Of a stretch of DNA of 28,135 nt, positions 17,029-24,074 are shown piece after piece. Under the pieces are notes generated by a model. That model saw only the letters and a program-made list of their open reading frames with translations, had not been told where the DNA came from and made no database searches. Both the position numbers and the translations under genes were made by a program. Source of the DNA: JAZNOL01 sp045580815 (GTDB lineage: Bacteria > Bacillota > Clostridia > RUG12999). How positions within the stretch are numbered: position 1 is the first letter of the stretch; every line of letters begins with the position of its first letter. Location of the stretch: NCBI GenBank assembly GCA_045580815.1, contig JAZNOL010000067.1, positions 1 through 28,135 on the forward strand, read 5' to 3'.

Positions 17029-17058
17029 TTCTATACTTGGTTCTGTATTGCATTCTAT
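17029..17058 (+). repeat. Three TTCTRT direct repeats at 12-nt steps in the putP promoter
   Basis: TTCTAT at 17029 and 17053 and TTCTGT at 17041 occur at exact 12-nt intervals, the last overlapping the -35 box. This could be a regulator site or chance in AT-rich DNA. Confidence 0.35.
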
Positions 17059-17076
17059 AATAAAGTGTGGTATAAT
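17048..17076 (+). promoter_or_regulatory. Promoter of the putP-like gene
   Basis: TTGCAT (17048-17053), a 17-nt spacer ending TGTGG (extended -10) and TATAAT (17071-17076), 33 nt before the ATG at 17110. Confidence 0.85.
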
Positions 17077-17107
17077 AATAAAGATTTAATTAAAAGGAGT
17101 AGATAAA

Positions 17108-17167
17108 CAATGTCAGAAGTTTTAGCATTTATTCTTTCAATGTCAGAAGTTTTAGCATTTATTCTTT
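17108..17167 (+). repeat. Exact 30-bp tandem duplication across the putP start codon
   Basis: Bases 17108-17137 and 17138-17167 are identical over all 30 positions. Each unit contains an ATG in the same frame, so the protein begins with MSEVLAFILS twice (second copy ending in Y). Only the first ATG has a ribosome binding site (AAAAGGAGT). Confidence 0.95.
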
Positions 17168-18645
17168 ACTTTGTGATTGTTTTGGGAATCGGCATCTTCT
17201 TTTTCCTTAAAACAAAAAGTGGAGGAGAAAAAGAGTATTTTTTAGGCGGTCGTCAAATGGGACCGTGGGTTACAGCGATGAGTGCACAAGCATCGGACAT
17301 GAGTGCATGGCTGTTGATGGGTCTTCCAGGAAGCATTCTTGCATTTGGTCTCGGTCAGGCGTGGATAGGTATCGGTCTTGCAATCGGCACTGCTCTTAAC
17401 TGGATTCTTGTTGCTAAAAGACTTAGAAAGTTCTCTAAGGCAGCAGGGGACTCAATTACACTTCCGCAATATCTTTCAAACAGATTTGCAACAACAAATC
17501 CTGCACTCAAAATTGTATGTGCAGTGATTTTCCTTATCAGCTTCACGCTTTATGTGGCATCGGGCTTTTCGGCAGGTGCAACAGTGTTTACAGAGCTGTT
17601 TCCCAAACTTGATGCAACTGTTGCGTTGGTAATATTTGCGGTTATTATTCTTATTTACACATTCCTCGGTGGCTATAAAGCTGTTTGCTGGACAGACTTT
17701 TTTCAGGGCATACTTATGCTTATTGCGTTGCTTGCAGTGCCGATTGTAATTCTTATGACAAAAAATCTTGATACAGCTGCACTTTCAACTGTATATACAT
17801 ATACAGAAAATGGCAAAGCTGTTGAATGTGCGTTTACTTCAAATCTGTTTAGTGCAAGTTGGCAGGAAATTGTTACAGGTCTCGGATGGGGACTCGGATA
17901 TTTCGGTATGCCACATATTCTTGTTCGTTTTATGTCAATTGAAAAACCGAGCATGATTAAAAAATCTTCAATCGTTGCAATAATCTGGGTTGTTATTACA
18001 CTTCTTGCTGCAATTTTAATTGCATACCTCGGCAGAATGGTTGTAGGTTCGGAACTTCTTCCCGACGGTGCTCAAAAACTTGTATTTATCCGTCTCGCAA
18101 GAACTCTGTTCCCTGGATTTATTGCAGGTATACTTCTTGCGGCTATTATTGCAGCCTCAATGTCAACTGCAGACTCACAGCTTCTTGTTGCATCTTCGTC
18201 GTTTACAAGCGATATTTATAAACCACTTATTAGAAAAACAGCGTCAGAAAAAGAAATTCTTTGGGTAGGAAGAATAGTAGTTGTAATTGTTTCGGTTATT
18301 GCGTTCTTTATTGCAAACAGTGAAGGACAAAGTGCACAGGCAATTATGAATATGGTTGATAATGCATGGGGACTTTTCGGAGGAGCATTCGGCCCTGTTG
18401 TTATACTGTCACTTTTCTGGAAGCGTTTAACATTTAAAGGAACTCTTGCCGGAATTATCAGTGGTGCAGTTGTAGATATTGTTTGGTTGCTCAAACTTAC
18501 AGAGTCTACAGGAATTTATGAAATTGTTCCTGCATTTATAATTGGTATGTTTGTTTGTGTTCTTGTGTCGTTAGTAGATAAAAAACCCTCACAGGAAATT
18601 ATCAATATTTACGAACGCGCAACAGATAACAGTATTGATGATTAA
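17110..18645 (+). CDS. putP: Sodium/proline-type symporter (SSS family)
   Basis: A 511-residue membrane protein with about 13 transmembrane helices, the size and pattern of PutP. It should import proline or a related solute with sodium. Diagnostic stretches are the sodium-site helix MSAQASDMSAWLLMGLPG (about residues 57-75), YTFLGGYKAVCWTDFFQG in helix 6, and LVRFMSIEKPSMIKKS. The later helix ASMSTADSQLLVASSSF carries the serine/threonine sodium ligands typical of the family. The N terminus contains an exact ten-codon duplication that adds ten residues before the first helix. The gene stands alone: its own promoter at 17048 and a strong terminator after it. Proline is the best guess among SSS substrates but is not proven by sequence. 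Confidence 0.88.
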   Translation: MSEVLAFILSMSEVLAFILYFVIVLGIGIFFFLKTKSGGEKEYFLGGRQMGPWVTAMSAQASDMSAWLLMGLPGSILAFGLGQAWIGIGLAIGTALNWILVAKRLRKFSKAAGDSITLPQYLSNRFATTNPALKIVCAVIFLISFTLYVASGFSAGATVFTELFPKLDATVALVIFAVIILIYTFLGGYKAVCWTDFFQGILMLIALLAVPIVILMTKNLDTAALSTVYTYTENGKAVECAFTSNLFSASWQEIVTGLGWGLGYFGMPHILVRFMSIEKPSMIKKSSIVAIIWVVITLLAAILIAYLGRMVVGSELLPDGAQKLVFIRLARTLFPGFIAGILLAAIIAASMSTADSQLLVASSSFTSDIYKPLIRKTASEKEILWVGRIVVVIVSVIAFFIANSEGQSAQAIMNMVDNAWGLFGGAFGPVVILSLFWKRLTFKGTLAGIISGAVVDIVWLLKLTESTGIYEIVPAFIIGMFVCVLVSLVDKKPSQEIINIYERATDNSIDD

Positions 18646-18663
18646 TTTTACGCAAATATAATT

Positions 18664-18703
18664 TAAACCAAGGGCGATTTTATACCGCCCTTGGTTTATT
18701 TTG
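18664..18703 (+). terminator. Intrinsic terminator after putP
   Basis: A perfect 13-bp stem (18664-18676 with 18686-18698) with a GGGCG/CGCCC core and a 9-nt loop, followed by a T-rich stretch. The next about 70 nt hold two TTTTGACGAA copies and low-complexity A/C repeats but no gene. Confidence 0.9.
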
Positions 18704-18775
18704 ACGAACTTTTGACGAATTTTTTTATTCAAAAACGAGCAAAAACAAACAAAAACAAACAATAAAAATTAAAGC

Positions 18776-18821
18776 AAAAACCGCCTAAATATACCGATTA
18801 TACGGTAAATAGGCGGTTTTT
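18776..18821 (-). terminator. Terminator of the smpB-tmRNA transcript
   Basis: A 12-bp outer stem (18776-18787 with 18810-18821) built on AACCGCC/GGCGGTT, with an inner TACCG/CGGTA pairing. On the minus strand it ends in a T run. It lies 5 nt beyond the tmRNA 3' end. Confidence 0.88.
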
Positions 18822-18826
18822 TAGTT

Positions 18827-19174
18827 TGGTGGAGACGAGGGGAGTTGAACCCCTGTCCGAAAACCGATTCACCAGAACCTCTCCGTGTGCAGTTTGTGGT
18901 TAAAATTCCCTTATAAAAAAGTCCGCAAACAACCTTTTTTACAAGGTAGCTTCATTATGCATGATACGCTCAAAGCTTTGCGTATTCACGTTCACCGCTA
19001 ATTCGACGCCTTATTCTGCGGCGCGGTAACACAGATAAGACGACTGCCATAATTAGGCAGCGTAAGCTAAATTATCGTTAGCGTTTAATTTTAAATTTTA
19101 CGGATTTTAAAGTTGCTCCGCACAACTACACGCTATTCTGACTTCACTGTCCCCGTCGAAACCGGTACGTCCCC
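18827..19174 (-). ncRNA. ssrA: tmRNA (ssrA)
   Basis: A 348-nt transfer-messenger RNA on the minus strand. It rescues stalled ribosomes by acting as tRNA-Ala and then as a template for a degradation tag. The 5' end GGGGACGTACCGGTTTCGAC and the 3' end with GGGGTTCAACTCCCC as T arm and an encoded CCA are both present and form the tRNA-like domain. The tag frame reads GCT AAC GAT AAT TTA GCT TAC GCT GCC TAA (19082 down to 19053), giving ANDNLAYAA, which ends in the hydrophobic-Ala-Ala signal read by ClpXP. Pseudoknot-forming repeats follow the tag. Its 5' end is 6 nt from the smpB stop, so it is probably processed from a joint transcript or driven from a promoter inside smpB. Confidence 0.96.
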
Positions 19175-19180
19175 ATAAAA

Positions 19181-19636
19181 TTACCGCTGTTGCTCTTTAA
19201 GAGTACGGTCAATGTTACGTTTGGCATCACGTTGAGCGGCACTTTCGCGTTTGTCGTAGAGCTTTTTACCTTTTGCAAGAGCAATTTCAACCTTAACTCT
19301 GCTTCCGCTGAAATATACAGAAAGGGGTATTATGGAATATCCGTCCTGCTGTGATAAGCCAAGCAACTTGTGAATTTCTTGTTTATGCAAAAGAAGTTTA
19401 CGCTCACGAAGAGGGTCTTTGTTAAAAATATTGCCTTTTTCGTAAGGGCTGATATGCATACCCTTAATGAAAGCTTCACCTTTTTCGATAGAAACCCAGC
19501 TGTCTTTAAGGTTAAGTTTACCCATGCGTATAGACTTAACCTCGGTGCCGAAAAGCTCAATTCCGGCTTCAAGCTTGTCTTCTATAAAATACAGGTGATA
19601 TGCCTGCTTGTTTTTAGCAACAATTTTTACGCCCAT
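19181..19636 (-). CDS. smpB: SsrA-binding protein SmpB
   Basis: A 151-residue basic RNA-binding protein that binds the tRNA-like part of tmRNA and enters the ribosome with it in trans-translation. Recognition rests on IVAKNKQAYHLYFIEDKLEAGIELF, of which NKQAYHLYFI is diagnostic, on GTEVKSIRMGKLNLKDSWV, on RERKLLLHKQEI, and on the lysine/arginine-rich C-terminal tail (about 125-151) that enters the mRNA channel. Length is standard (about 150-160). GGAGG precedes the ATG. It is followed after 6 nt by tmRNA on the same strand, so the two partners of one rescue system are encoded together. Confidence 0.97.
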   Translation of the reverse strand: MGVKIVAKNKQAYHLYFIEDKLEAGIELFGTEVKSIRMGKLNLKDSWVSIEKGEAFIKGMHISPYEKGNIFNKDPLRERKLLLHKQEIHKLLGLSQQDGYSIIPLSVYFSGSRVKVEIALAKGKKLYDKRESAAQRDAKRNIDRTLKEQQR

Positions 19637-19674
19637 AAAAGCCTCCGCTGATGTGATTTAAGTGATACTTATAT

Positions 19675-19703
19675 ATTATAACACAATATCTGTTTTAATG
19701 CAA
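19675..19703 (-). promoter_or_regulatory. Promoter of smpB-ssrA
   Basis: On the minus strand TTGCAT (19703-19698), a 17-nt spacer ending TGTGT (extended -10) and TATAAT (19680-19675). About 30-40 nt of leader precede the smpB start. Confidence 0.85.
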
Positions 19704-19809
19704 GTAAATTATATTAAAATTATTTTACATTTTTTGTAATGCTTGGATAACTACAAAAACAAAGCAATACCGATAGTGCAAATTATCCGGTCGATTTTAT
19801 ATAAAAGGG

Positions 19810-19837
19810 TTGACTTTTTGGGTTGGTGTGGTATAAT
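19810..19837 (+). promoter_or_regulatory. Promoter of the GH2 gene
   Basis: TTGACT (19810-19815), a 16-nt spacer ending TGTGG (extended -10) and TATAAT (19832-19837). The ATG at 19904 follows AAAGGCGG. No operator was recognised. Confidence 0.8.
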
Positions 19838-19903
19838 TAGATTACAAATCAAACTATATGGTTTATTGTCTGAAAATAAATACAGGATAAAGGCGGTATA
19901 AAC

Positions 19904-22570
19904 ATGAACGAATACATAAATCTGGATGGAGTATGGAAACTTGATGGATATGGTGACATCAAAATTCCAGGAACAACCGACGAAGCCAAATATTCCAATA
20001 CGAAACCTGAACTTACAGCAAATTATCTTTACAGACCTTATCCATGGCTTGGCAAAGCAAAATATACCCGAGAAATTGATATTCCGCTTATTGACGGAGA
20101 TGATGAGGTCTTTTTTGAAATAGAACGTACGCGCCATACGTATCTTTATATAGATGATGAATTTGTGGGAGAGTGCGGAAATCTGCTCACAAAGCACATC
20201 TATAATCTTACAGGCAAAATTAATGAGGGAACGCATAAGTTGGCTGTTGTTGTAAATAACAACGTACATGAATGCGGTGAGTATCCCGATAATATTTTTA
20301 ATGCTCACCAGTTTACTGATAACACACAGACCAACTGGAACGGAATGCTTGGTAACGTAAGGCTTGTGATAAAACGAGGATTACAAATTGACATAGAAGC
20401 CGTTACCCTTAAAGATGATAAAAAATTCAACATTACACTTAAAATTAACCGTAGCAATGCGAAAATAAAATTGAATCTGGACGGTGAAACGTATTTTGAG
20501 GATGACGTTTGTACAAAGAACGGAAAAATAAATATTGAAGTTCCTTTTAAAGGCGGCGAAAAATTTTGGAATGAGCATGATCCGTACAGATACAATCTTG
20601 TTTTGGAGGCAATATGCGGTGATGAAAAATGTACTGTTTCCAAAATGCAGGGGTTTCGATATCTCAGTGTCAGCGGTAAGAAAATACTTTTAAACGGAAA
20701 GAGAGTTTTTTTAAGAGGAAAGCATGATGCCTGTGTGTTTCCGCTTACAGGCTATGCACCAATGACGGTTGAAGAGTGGATAAAGGTGTTTGAAATTGTA
20801 AAATCTTATGGAATAAACCACTACCGTTGTCATACCTGGTGTCCGCCTGAGGCAGCTTATGAGGCGGCGGATATATGCGGAATATATTTTCAGGCAGAAC
20901 TTCCTTTTTTCTGTACCACCTTTGAAAAAGATGAAATAAGTTATAAATATGCCGTTTCGGAAGGTATAAAGGTTATAAACGAATATGCTTCACATCCGTC
21001 GTTTATTGTACTTTCAATAGGTAATGAACTCCGGGGTAACCGTGATGCTTTAAAAGATATAATATCATGTTATAAAAATTACCGTGACGATATACTATAT
21101 ACACAAGGGTCAAACAATTTTCTTATGCATCAATATCCGATAGAAAATGAGGATGTCTTTATATCAGATCAGATAGCGGAAGATGATAAACTGTATCCGC
21201 TACGTGCATCATTTGCACATTGTGATATGCCGTCTCTCGGACATTTTCAGCAAAAAGAGGATAAAGGTACTGCTAATACATATTCTGCCATGAGTGTGAC
21301 AAAACCGATTATCAGCCATGAAACGGGAGAATATCAGGTTTTCCCGGATTATGATGAAATTCAAAAATATACAGGTGTAACAAGAGCGGAAAATTTAAAA
21401 TATTTTAAAAATCTTTTGGATAAAAAAGGACTTGGAAATTATTATAAGAAATTTTCAAAAGCATCAGGTCATGTGGCTATGCTTGGTTATCGTGAAGAAA
21501 TCGAAGCTTTGATGAGAAGTGAAGATATGTCAGGATTTCAAATTCTGGATTTACAGGATTTCCCCGGTCAGGGAACTGCTCTTGTGGGTATTTTGGATTC
21601 TTTTATGGACTCAAAGGGTATTATAAGCCCCGAGAATTGGAGAAAGTTTTGTAATCATACAGTTATTCTTGCGGTGTTTGATAAATATGTATATCGCAGA
21701 GGAGAAAACTTTAAAGCTGATATTTATGTATATAATTACTGCGGTTGTGATATATCCGGATTACTTAGCGTTACTCTTGGAGATTTTAAATATAGTGAGC
21801 ATGTTGAAATTTGTGATGGTGGTACAAGGTTTGCTTTTTCCGTAAGCTTTGAAATGCCGAAGAAAAACGGAGAACATATTTTAAAGCTTAGTCTTGGAAA
21901 TGTATGCAACGATTACAAACTGTATGTTTATGGAAATGAATGCGAAAATACAGTTAAAACAGTGTATTCAAAGGATTTAACAGAAGATATTCTTCGTGAA
22001 AACGAAAGTATAATTGTAATAGCCTCCGATATGGACGACGGTGTTGGCATCGAAGGATTTTTTGCAACGGATTTCTGGTGCTGGCCGATGTTTGAAAATA
22101 TAAACAGCCAGGCGGGATTACATGCGCCGGGCACACTTGGTTTGCTTATAAAAAATGAACATCCTGCTTTGGGAAAATTTAAATGTGAAACCCATTCCGA
22201 CAATAGGTGGAGAGAGATTGTCAATTATTCAAAATCTGTAATACTGGACGGAACGGAAATTGAGCCTATTATACGCAGTATAGATAATATTGCAAGAAAC
22301 CACAGTCTCGGAATGTTGTTTGAAGTTTGCGTGAGCGGTTGTAAGGTTCTTGTGTGCGGTTCGGATCTTGTAAGACTTAAAAACACCAACCCTGCGGCAG
22401 AAAGTCTTTATGCGGCATTGGATGCCTATGCTTCTTCAAAGACATTTAAACCTGAAAATTCTGTGGATTTTGAGACTTTTTCAAGTCTGCTGAACCGAAA
22501 ATCCGGGATAGAAGCGGAAAAAGGAGATTTTTCTATGTTCTTTGCTGGAGATAGTAACGAAACATTATAA
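19904..22570 (+). CDS. Cytoplasmic glycoside hydrolase family 2 enzyme
   Basis: An 888-residue protein without signal peptide. The order is that of GH2: an N-terminal sugar-binding jelly roll (about 5-175, with NLDGVWKL and the GMLGNVRLV end), an Ig-like sandwich (about 176-265), then the catalytic barrel from LNGKRVFLRGKHDA (about 266-580). E375 in VLSIGNEL is the acid/base and E473 in IISHETGEYQVFPDY the likely nucleophile. About 300 more residues form additional beta domains. GH2 enzymes remove beta-galactose, glucuronic acid, mannose, arabinose and others from chain ends; the specificity is open. HETGEYQ resembles GH2 members acting on plant side chains, but this is an impression. Being cytoplasmic, it should cleave imported oligosaccharides. 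It is transcribed alone from a promoter at 19810. Confidence 0.88.
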   Translation: MNEYINLDGVWKLDGYGDIKIPGTTDEAKYSNTKPELTANYLYRPYPWLGKAKYTREIDIPLIDGDDEVFFEIERTRHTYLYIDDEFVGECGNLLTKHIYNLTGKINEGTHKLAVVVNNNVHECGEYPDNIFNAHQFTDNTQTNWNGMLGNVRLVIKRGLQIDIEAVTLKDDKKFNITLKINRSNAKIKLNLDGETYFEDDVCTKNGKINIEVPFKGGEKFWNEHDPYRYNLVLEAICGDEKCTVSKMQGFRYLSVSGKKILLNGKRVFLRGKHDACVFPLTGYAPMTVEEWIKVFEIVKSYGINHYRCHTWCPPEAAYEAADICGIYFQAELPFFCTTFEKDEISYKYAVSEGIKVINEYASHPSFIVLSIGNELRGNRDALKDIISCYKNYRDDILYTQGSNNFLMHQYPIENEDVFISDQIAEDDKLYPLRASFAHCDMPSLGHFQQKEDKGTANTYSAMSVTKPIISHETGEYQVFPDYDEIQKYTGVTRAENLKYFKNLLDKKGLGNYYKKFSKASGHVAMLGYREEIEALMRSEDMSGFQILDLQDFPGQGTALVGILDSFMDSKGIISPENWRKFCNHTVILAVFDKYVYRRGENFKADIYVYNYCGCDISGLLSVTLGDFKYSEHVEICDGGTRFAFSVSFEMPKKNGEHILKLSLGNVCNDYKLYVYGNECENTVKTVYSKDLTEDILRENESIIVIASDMDDGVGIEGFFATDFWCWPMFENINSQAGLHAPGTLGLLIKNEHPALGKFKCETHSDNRWREIVNYSKSVILDGTEIEPIIRSIDNIARNHSLGMLFEVCVSGCKVLVCGSDLVRLKNTNPAAESLYAALDAYASSKTFKPENSVDFETFSSLLNRKSGIEAEKGDFSMFFAGDSNETL

Positions 22571-22621
22571 AATCCATAAATTGTAGAGTGTATATTTTTA
22601 TAAAAAGTTTTTCTGCATAAG

Positions 22622-22652
22622 ACAGGCTGTGACATATTTTGTCACAGCCTGT
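22622..22652. terminator. Bidirectional terminator between GH2 and phosphodiesterase genes
   Basis: A perfect 13-bp stem (22622-22634 with 22640-22652, core GGCTGTGAC) with a 5-nt loop, between the two convergent stop codons and only 3 nt from the minus-strand stop. The T run is short on both sides. Confidence 0.75.
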
Positions 22653-22655
22653 TTA

Positions 22656-23960
22656 TCATTTCAAAATTTCATCAATTGATTTGCCGTCGGCGAGGGGGAG
22701 GGAAACACCAAGAATTTTTGCAAACGTTGGTGCTTCGTCAACAATGCATCCGTTTTCAAGAGAAACATTTTCTTTGAAATCGGGACCTTTTGCCACAAAA
22801 ATCGGTTGTGGACCTTTATGAGGCAGATATCCGTGTGTTGCTGCACCTGTGCGATAATCAGAACTGTCAAAATTTGATATAAACGGTCTTACTGCACTGT
22901 CTCCGAATGCTGTGTAATCATCACCCTCAACAACAAAAGAAAAGTCAGCTGCAAAATGTTCCTGAGCTTCAATTTCTTCAGCGGTAAATACCTGACTTAT
23001 GCCGTAAATTCCTTCATCGCGGATGAATTTAAGAAGATCATAAATTTCATTATACAGTTTTTTGTCATTTTTGTCTTTAAGATAAACCATCGCAGACATT
23101 CCCGTTGATACAAACTGAACACGCCAGTCGGTAACTTCACCGTTTTTCAGAGTAATATAACCTCTGTCTGCGAGAATAATGTTGAGGTTTACAAATCGTC
23201 TGGAATTAAGCTGACCGTGATCGCTGACGAGCACAAAATTTACATCGTCAGCAATTCCTGCAATTTCGGCTGTTTCCATAAGCTCGGTAATCCAACCGTC
23301 GGTTTCGACAATGCCTTTGTTGACGTGTTCGCCAAAAAGTCCTTTTGCATGACGATAGTGGTCGATATTTGACGGATGCAGAAACAAAATGTCAGGCTTA
23401 TATTCCTTGATTATATCACAAGCACATTTGATACAAAAAACATCAATGTACGGGTGCTTGATTTCTTTAAGGAAACATAAATTTTTGTGTGCAATTTCAA
23501 GCATTTCTTTGCTTGAACCGGAACGGGCAAAAGCATCGAGAACAGTTTCATCCTCTTTTTCCGGAAAAATCTCGTTAATCAGATAATCAATAGAGGGGTG
23601 GTTTCCGGTAACAGGCCAGAAAACCGCGGCAGTTGTATAACCAGCGGCTTTGGCGGCGGTAAAAATATCCTCTTTAACTTTAACATTATTATAAAATCTG
23701 TTCCAGAGTCCGCCGTTTTGACATGGACGGTCAAGAAAATTGGTAGGCCACATATTTGTTAAAACACCGTGTTTTGCAGGATAAGTCCCTGTTGACATTG
23801 TTGTATGACAGGGATATGTAACGGTAGGGAAAATACTCTTCATGTGTTTAATCTCTGCACCGCCTTTGAGATATTTCTGGTATCCGGGCAGAGTTTTAAA
23901 ATATGTCAAATCTTCGTATACCATTGCATCAGCAGACATTACGATAAGTTTTTTCTTCAT
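22656..23960 (-). CDS. NPP-type phosphodiesterase / nucleotide pyrophosphatase, alkaline phosphatase superfamily
   Basis: A 434-residue protein without signal peptide, so probably cytoplasmic. It has the pattern of nucleotide pyrophosphatase/phosphodiesterases, which hydrolyse phosphodiester or pyrophosphate bonds with two metal ions. D11 (MSADAM) is the first metal ligand and T48 in FPTVTYPCHTTMSTGTYP the nucleophile. SNIDHYRHAKG, VLVSDHGQL and ATHGYLPHKGP carry the remaining Asp/His ligands, so the active site looks complete. The substrate is unknown; relatives act on nucleotide sugars, nucleotides and phospholipid headgroups. AAGGAG precedes the ATG by 10 nt. It follows the esterase gene on the same strand, but a strong terminator lies between, so a separate promoter in 23961-24020 is expected though none is clear. 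Confidence 0.85.
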   Translation of the reverse strand: MKKKLIVMSADAMVYEDLTYFKTLPGYQKYLKGGAEIKHMKSIFPTVTYPCHTTMSTGTYPAKHGVLTNMWPTNFLDRPCQNGGLWNRFYNNVKVKEDIFTAAKAAGYTTAAVFWPVTGNHPSIDYLINEIFPEKEDETVLDAFARSGSSKEMLEIAHKNLCFLKEIKHPYIDVFCIKCACDIIKEYKPDILFLHPSNIDHYRHAKGLFGEHVNKGIVETDGWITELMETAEIAGIADDVNFVLVSDHGQLNSRRFVNLNIILADRGYITLKNGEVTDWRVQFVSTGMSAMVYLKDKNDKKLYNEIYDLLKFIRDEGIYGISQVFTAEEIEAQEHFAADFSFVVEGDDYTAFGDSAVRPFISNFDSSDYRTGAATHGYLPHKGPQPIFVAKGPDFKENVSLENGCIVDEAPTFAKILGVSLPLADGKSIDEILK

Positions 23961-24025
23961 TTATTAAAACTCCTTAATAATTTGTTAATTTATATATTTG
24001 ACAAAAATATAAAAAAATCCTTTAA

Positions 24026-24061
24026 AAAACCGACTGTGATAAATGTATCACAGCCGGTTTT
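24026..24061 (-). terminator. Intrinsic terminator after the esterase gene
   Basis: A 16-bp stem with one mismatch (24026-24041 with 24046-24061) and a 4-nt loop. On the minus strand it is followed by TTTTTTAAAGG and another T run. Confidence 0.9.
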
Positions 24062-24074
24062 AAGGGAGAAGAAA

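Noticed and set aside
18741..18760. CRISPR-like short tandem repeat (AAAAACAAAC twice)
   Set aside because: Only two contiguous 10-nt copies with no spacers; simple low-complexity DNA.
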